Notes under the pieces: model-generated
The model's database searches: none
Seen by the model: the letters and a program-made list of their open reading frames with translations, nothing else
Told to the model about the DNA's origin: nothing
Made by a program: the position numbers and the translations under genes
Shown here: piece by piece, positions 62,376 to 64,000 of the stretch
Numbering within the stretch: position 1 is the stretch's first letter
Layout of the letters: every line of letters begins with the position of its first letter
NCBI RefSeq assembly: GCF_001718195.1
Contig: NZ_MCNV01000031.1
Coordinates: forward strand, 1 to 64,000
From: Paraburkholderia nodosa
GTDB lineage: Bacteria > Pseudomonadota > Gammaproteobacteria > Burkholderiales > Burkholderiaceae
Direction: 5' to 3'
Length of the DNA: 64,000 nt

Positions 62376-62876
62376 TTACTTCAGCGCGGCGAGTGCGGCG
62401 TCGTAGTTCGGTTCGTTCTTGATTTCGCTCACGCGCTCGGCGTGCAGGACGTTGTCGTTTTCGTCGAGCACGACGACGGCGCGCGCGGTCAGACCGGTGA
62501 GCGGGCCGCTCGTCACGTCCACGCCATAGGCTTGCGCGAATTCATGGCCGCGGAAGGTCGAAGCCGTGACGACGTTGGCGATGCCTTCGGTCGTGCAGAA
62601 GCGCGCGGCGGCGAACGGCAGGTCGCCCGAGATCACGACGACAGCCGTGTTGCTCAGGCCGGCGGCGGCTTCGTTGAATTTGCGCGTGGAGGTGGCGCAG
62701 GTCGGCGTGTCGAGGCTCGGCACGATGTTCAGCACCTTGCGCTTGCCGGCGAAATCGGCGAGCGAGACAGGCTTCAGATCCTTGCCGACGAGCGAGAACG
62801 CCGGGGCCTTCTGGCCGACGCTCGGGAACGTGCCGGCGACGTCGATCGGGTTACCGCCTAGCGTGACTTGACTCAT
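62376..62876 (-). CDS. tpx: Thiol peroxidase Tpx (atypical 2-Cys peroxiredoxin)
   Basis: A 166-aa peroxidase that reduces alkyl peroxides with thioredoxin. The peroxidatic motif P-x3-T-x2-C is PSLDTPTC with Cys60, and the resolving Cys is 94 (ARFCTTEG), the spacing of Tpx. The length is close to E. coli Tpx (168). The start MSQVTLGG follows CGGAGAG. A second peroxiredoxin of another class lies near ftsZ in this window. Confidence 0.96.
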   Translation of the reverse strand: MSQVTLGGNPIDVAGTFPSVGQKAPAFSLVGKDLKPVSLADFAGKRKVLNIVPSLDTPTCATSTRKFNEAAAGLSNTAVVVISGDLPFAAARFCTTEGIANVVTASTFRGHEFAQAYGVDVTSGPLTGLTARAVVVLDENDNVLHAERVSEIKNEPNYDAALAALK

Positions 62877-62982
62877 GATGTGCTCTCCGGGAATGCATGG
62901 TGTGGTGAATGGCGCACCCGCGCGATACGGGACGCCGGGAAATGCGCGGGGCACGCCAGTGCACCCGCGTACAGACGGAAAA

Positions 62983-64000
62983 TCAGGGGTAGAAAATCTC
63001 GATGCGGAAGTTCGACGCCACCACGTCGCCCGTGTCGAGCCGCACGATCATGGTCTGCGTGGTGCGTGCGGGCAAACCGGCTTCGATGGACGTGCCGGGC
63101 GTGACGTAGTCCTGCGGCCACAGCACGCGCCGCACGACGATGTTGTTCTGCCGGTCGAGCAGCGACAGCTCGATGGCGGGGTATGCGAGCGCCACGTTGA
63201 AGCGGTTGCGCAGCGGCACCTTCAGTTCGAGGTGATGCGGCTCGTTGTCGACCTGGCGCAGATCGGACGGCTCGACCAGCAGACCGTCGATGTCGCGCGG
63301 CGGCAGCACGCGGCAGCCAAGCTGCTCGCACGCCTGCTGATAGAGCGACTGCGAGTCGGGCCAGTAGACCATGACCGTTTCACGCTGCCACCACGCGAGC
63401 TGCACGACGAGCAGCGCAAACAGCAGGATGGCGATGAGCGTGCCGAGAATGCGCCAGACGAGGCCGCGCGAACCGCGCGGGCGGGCGGGCGCTTCGCGGG
63501 TGACGGCGAAGGGTGAGGCGCCGTCGTTGGGCGAGAGCGCGCTGAACGCGGGCTCTGGCGCGGCTTCGCGGGTGCGGGGACCGAGCGCGGGCTCGGGGTC
63601 GTTCATGCGAGCCGCAGCCGATGCTTCGTTGGCCGAAAAGGTCGGCTCTTTCGGGCCGCTCGTGCCCAGGTTCGGCTCGCTGCGCGTCCAGCGCGCGGCG
63701 GGCGGGAAGGGTTCGGCGGCTGCGGGCTGCTGGGGGGGCGGTACCGGTTCTGCTGCAGGTGCCGTCGGCGCTCGCGGCGCATCTTGTGGAGCGCGTCCAG
63801 GCGTCGGTTCGTCGTCGAAGGCGACCCGCGACTCGGCTCCGGGCGTAATTTCAGGCGAGGCGCCGCGGGCAACGCTTGCCCCAGGCAGTTTGTCGGCGTC
63901 GTATTTCAGGCGCGGATCGCGCTGGCTGTCCTGCGGCGGCGCCCACGGGTCCCACGTGCGATTCGTGAAATTGGGTGTGGCGCCCAGCGTGGGGGGCAGC
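62983..64000 (-). CDS. DUF3426 domain protein, C-terminal part (5' end outside the window)
   Basis: The frame is open to the window edge on the minus strand, about 339 codons, so the gene is partial. From the inside end: a C-terminal DUF3426 domain (residues after YWPDSQSLYQQACEQLGC through NFRIEIFYP), preceded by one membrane segment (WRILGTLIAILLFALLVVQL) and by a long Pro/Ala-rich linker. Related proteins start with a zinc-ribbon MJ0042-type finger; that part would lie beyond the window. An ATG at 63606 inside the frame is only an internal Met. Function unknown. Confidence 0.88.
   Translation of the reverse strand, partial: LPPTLGATPNFTNRTWDPWAPPQDSQRDPRLKYDADKLPGASVARGASPEITPGAESRVAFDDEPTPGRAPQDAPRAPTAPAAEPVPPPQQPAAAEPFPPAARWTRSEPNLGTSGPKEPTFSANEASAAARMNDPEPALGPRTREAAPEPAFSALSPNDGASPFAVTREAPARPRGSRGLVWRILGTLIAILLFALLVVQLAWWQRETVMVYWPDSQSLYQQACEQLGCRVLPPRDIDGLLVEPSDLRQVDNEPHHLELKVPLRNRFNVALAYPAIELSLLDRQNNIVVRRVLWPQDYVTPGTSIEAGLPARTTQTMIVRLDTGDVVASNFRIEIFYP

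Overview
The window is a GC-rich proteobacterial chromosome segment made almost entirely of core genes. Gene order and protein sequences fit Burkholderiaceae, most likely Paraburkholderia, Caballeronia or a close relative. The signs are a complete betaproteobacterial dcw cluster without murB, a peroxiredoxin between ftsZ and lpxC, a pilBCD-coaE-zapD-yacG block, a lysine/alanine-repeat histone H1-like gene and a Burkholderia-type trimeric porin. The genus is an inference, because no 16S sequence is present.

Layout: 1-600 is the end of an rRNA operon (23S 3' end, 5S, terminators). 664-8255 holds an M20 amidohydrolase, a molybdopterin oxidoreductase, a FadD-type acyl-CoA ligase, a porin and coq7. 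8518-26120 is the division and cell-wall cluster mraZ-rsmH-ftsL-ftsI-murE-murF-mraY-murD-ftsW-murG-murC-ddlB-ftsQ-ftsA-ftsZ, all on + and mostly overlapping by 4 bases, preceded by a promoter with four 10-bp-spaced MraZ-type boxes. A peroxiredoxin, lpxC, a DUF721 gene and secA follow. 31912-34473 is argJ, a DUF815 ATPase and mutT. 34566-41175 is a minus-strand block: yacG, zapD, coaE, pilD, pilC, pilB and a CorC-type membrane protein. 41361-42467 has tRNA-Pro(CGG) and ispB. 42677-45860 has rplU-rpmA-obgE-proB. 45964-54160 has a CNP1-type lipoprotein, rppH, proS, a MarC protein, hpt, ffh, a CcsA/YpjD-like protein, a PP0621-like protein and ampD. 54161-59512 is the class Ia ribonucleotide reductase pair nrdA and nrdB, with long leaders. 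59961-64000 has the H1-like protein, a glycine-zipper lipoprotein, a PfkB kinase, tpx and the C-terminal part of a DUF3426 protein that runs off the window.

The genes join peptidoglycan precursor synthesis (murC-F, ddlB, mraY, murG), the divisome (ftsL, I, W, Q, A, Z, with zapD elsewhere in the window), envelope biogenesis (lpxC, secA, ffh) and peptidoglycan recycling (ampD). Around them sit dNTP supply, translation and redox defence genes.

I found no mobile element, CRISPR array, prophage or obvious novel multi-gene system. The least explained signals are non-coding: a possible small leader ORF and terminator-like hairpin before nrdA, a dyad before nrdB, a palindrome inside the inferred zapD promoter spacer, several strong hairpins without U-tracts, and long in-frame repeats in the H1-like gene and the nrdA tail. 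Four genes appear to start with TTG.
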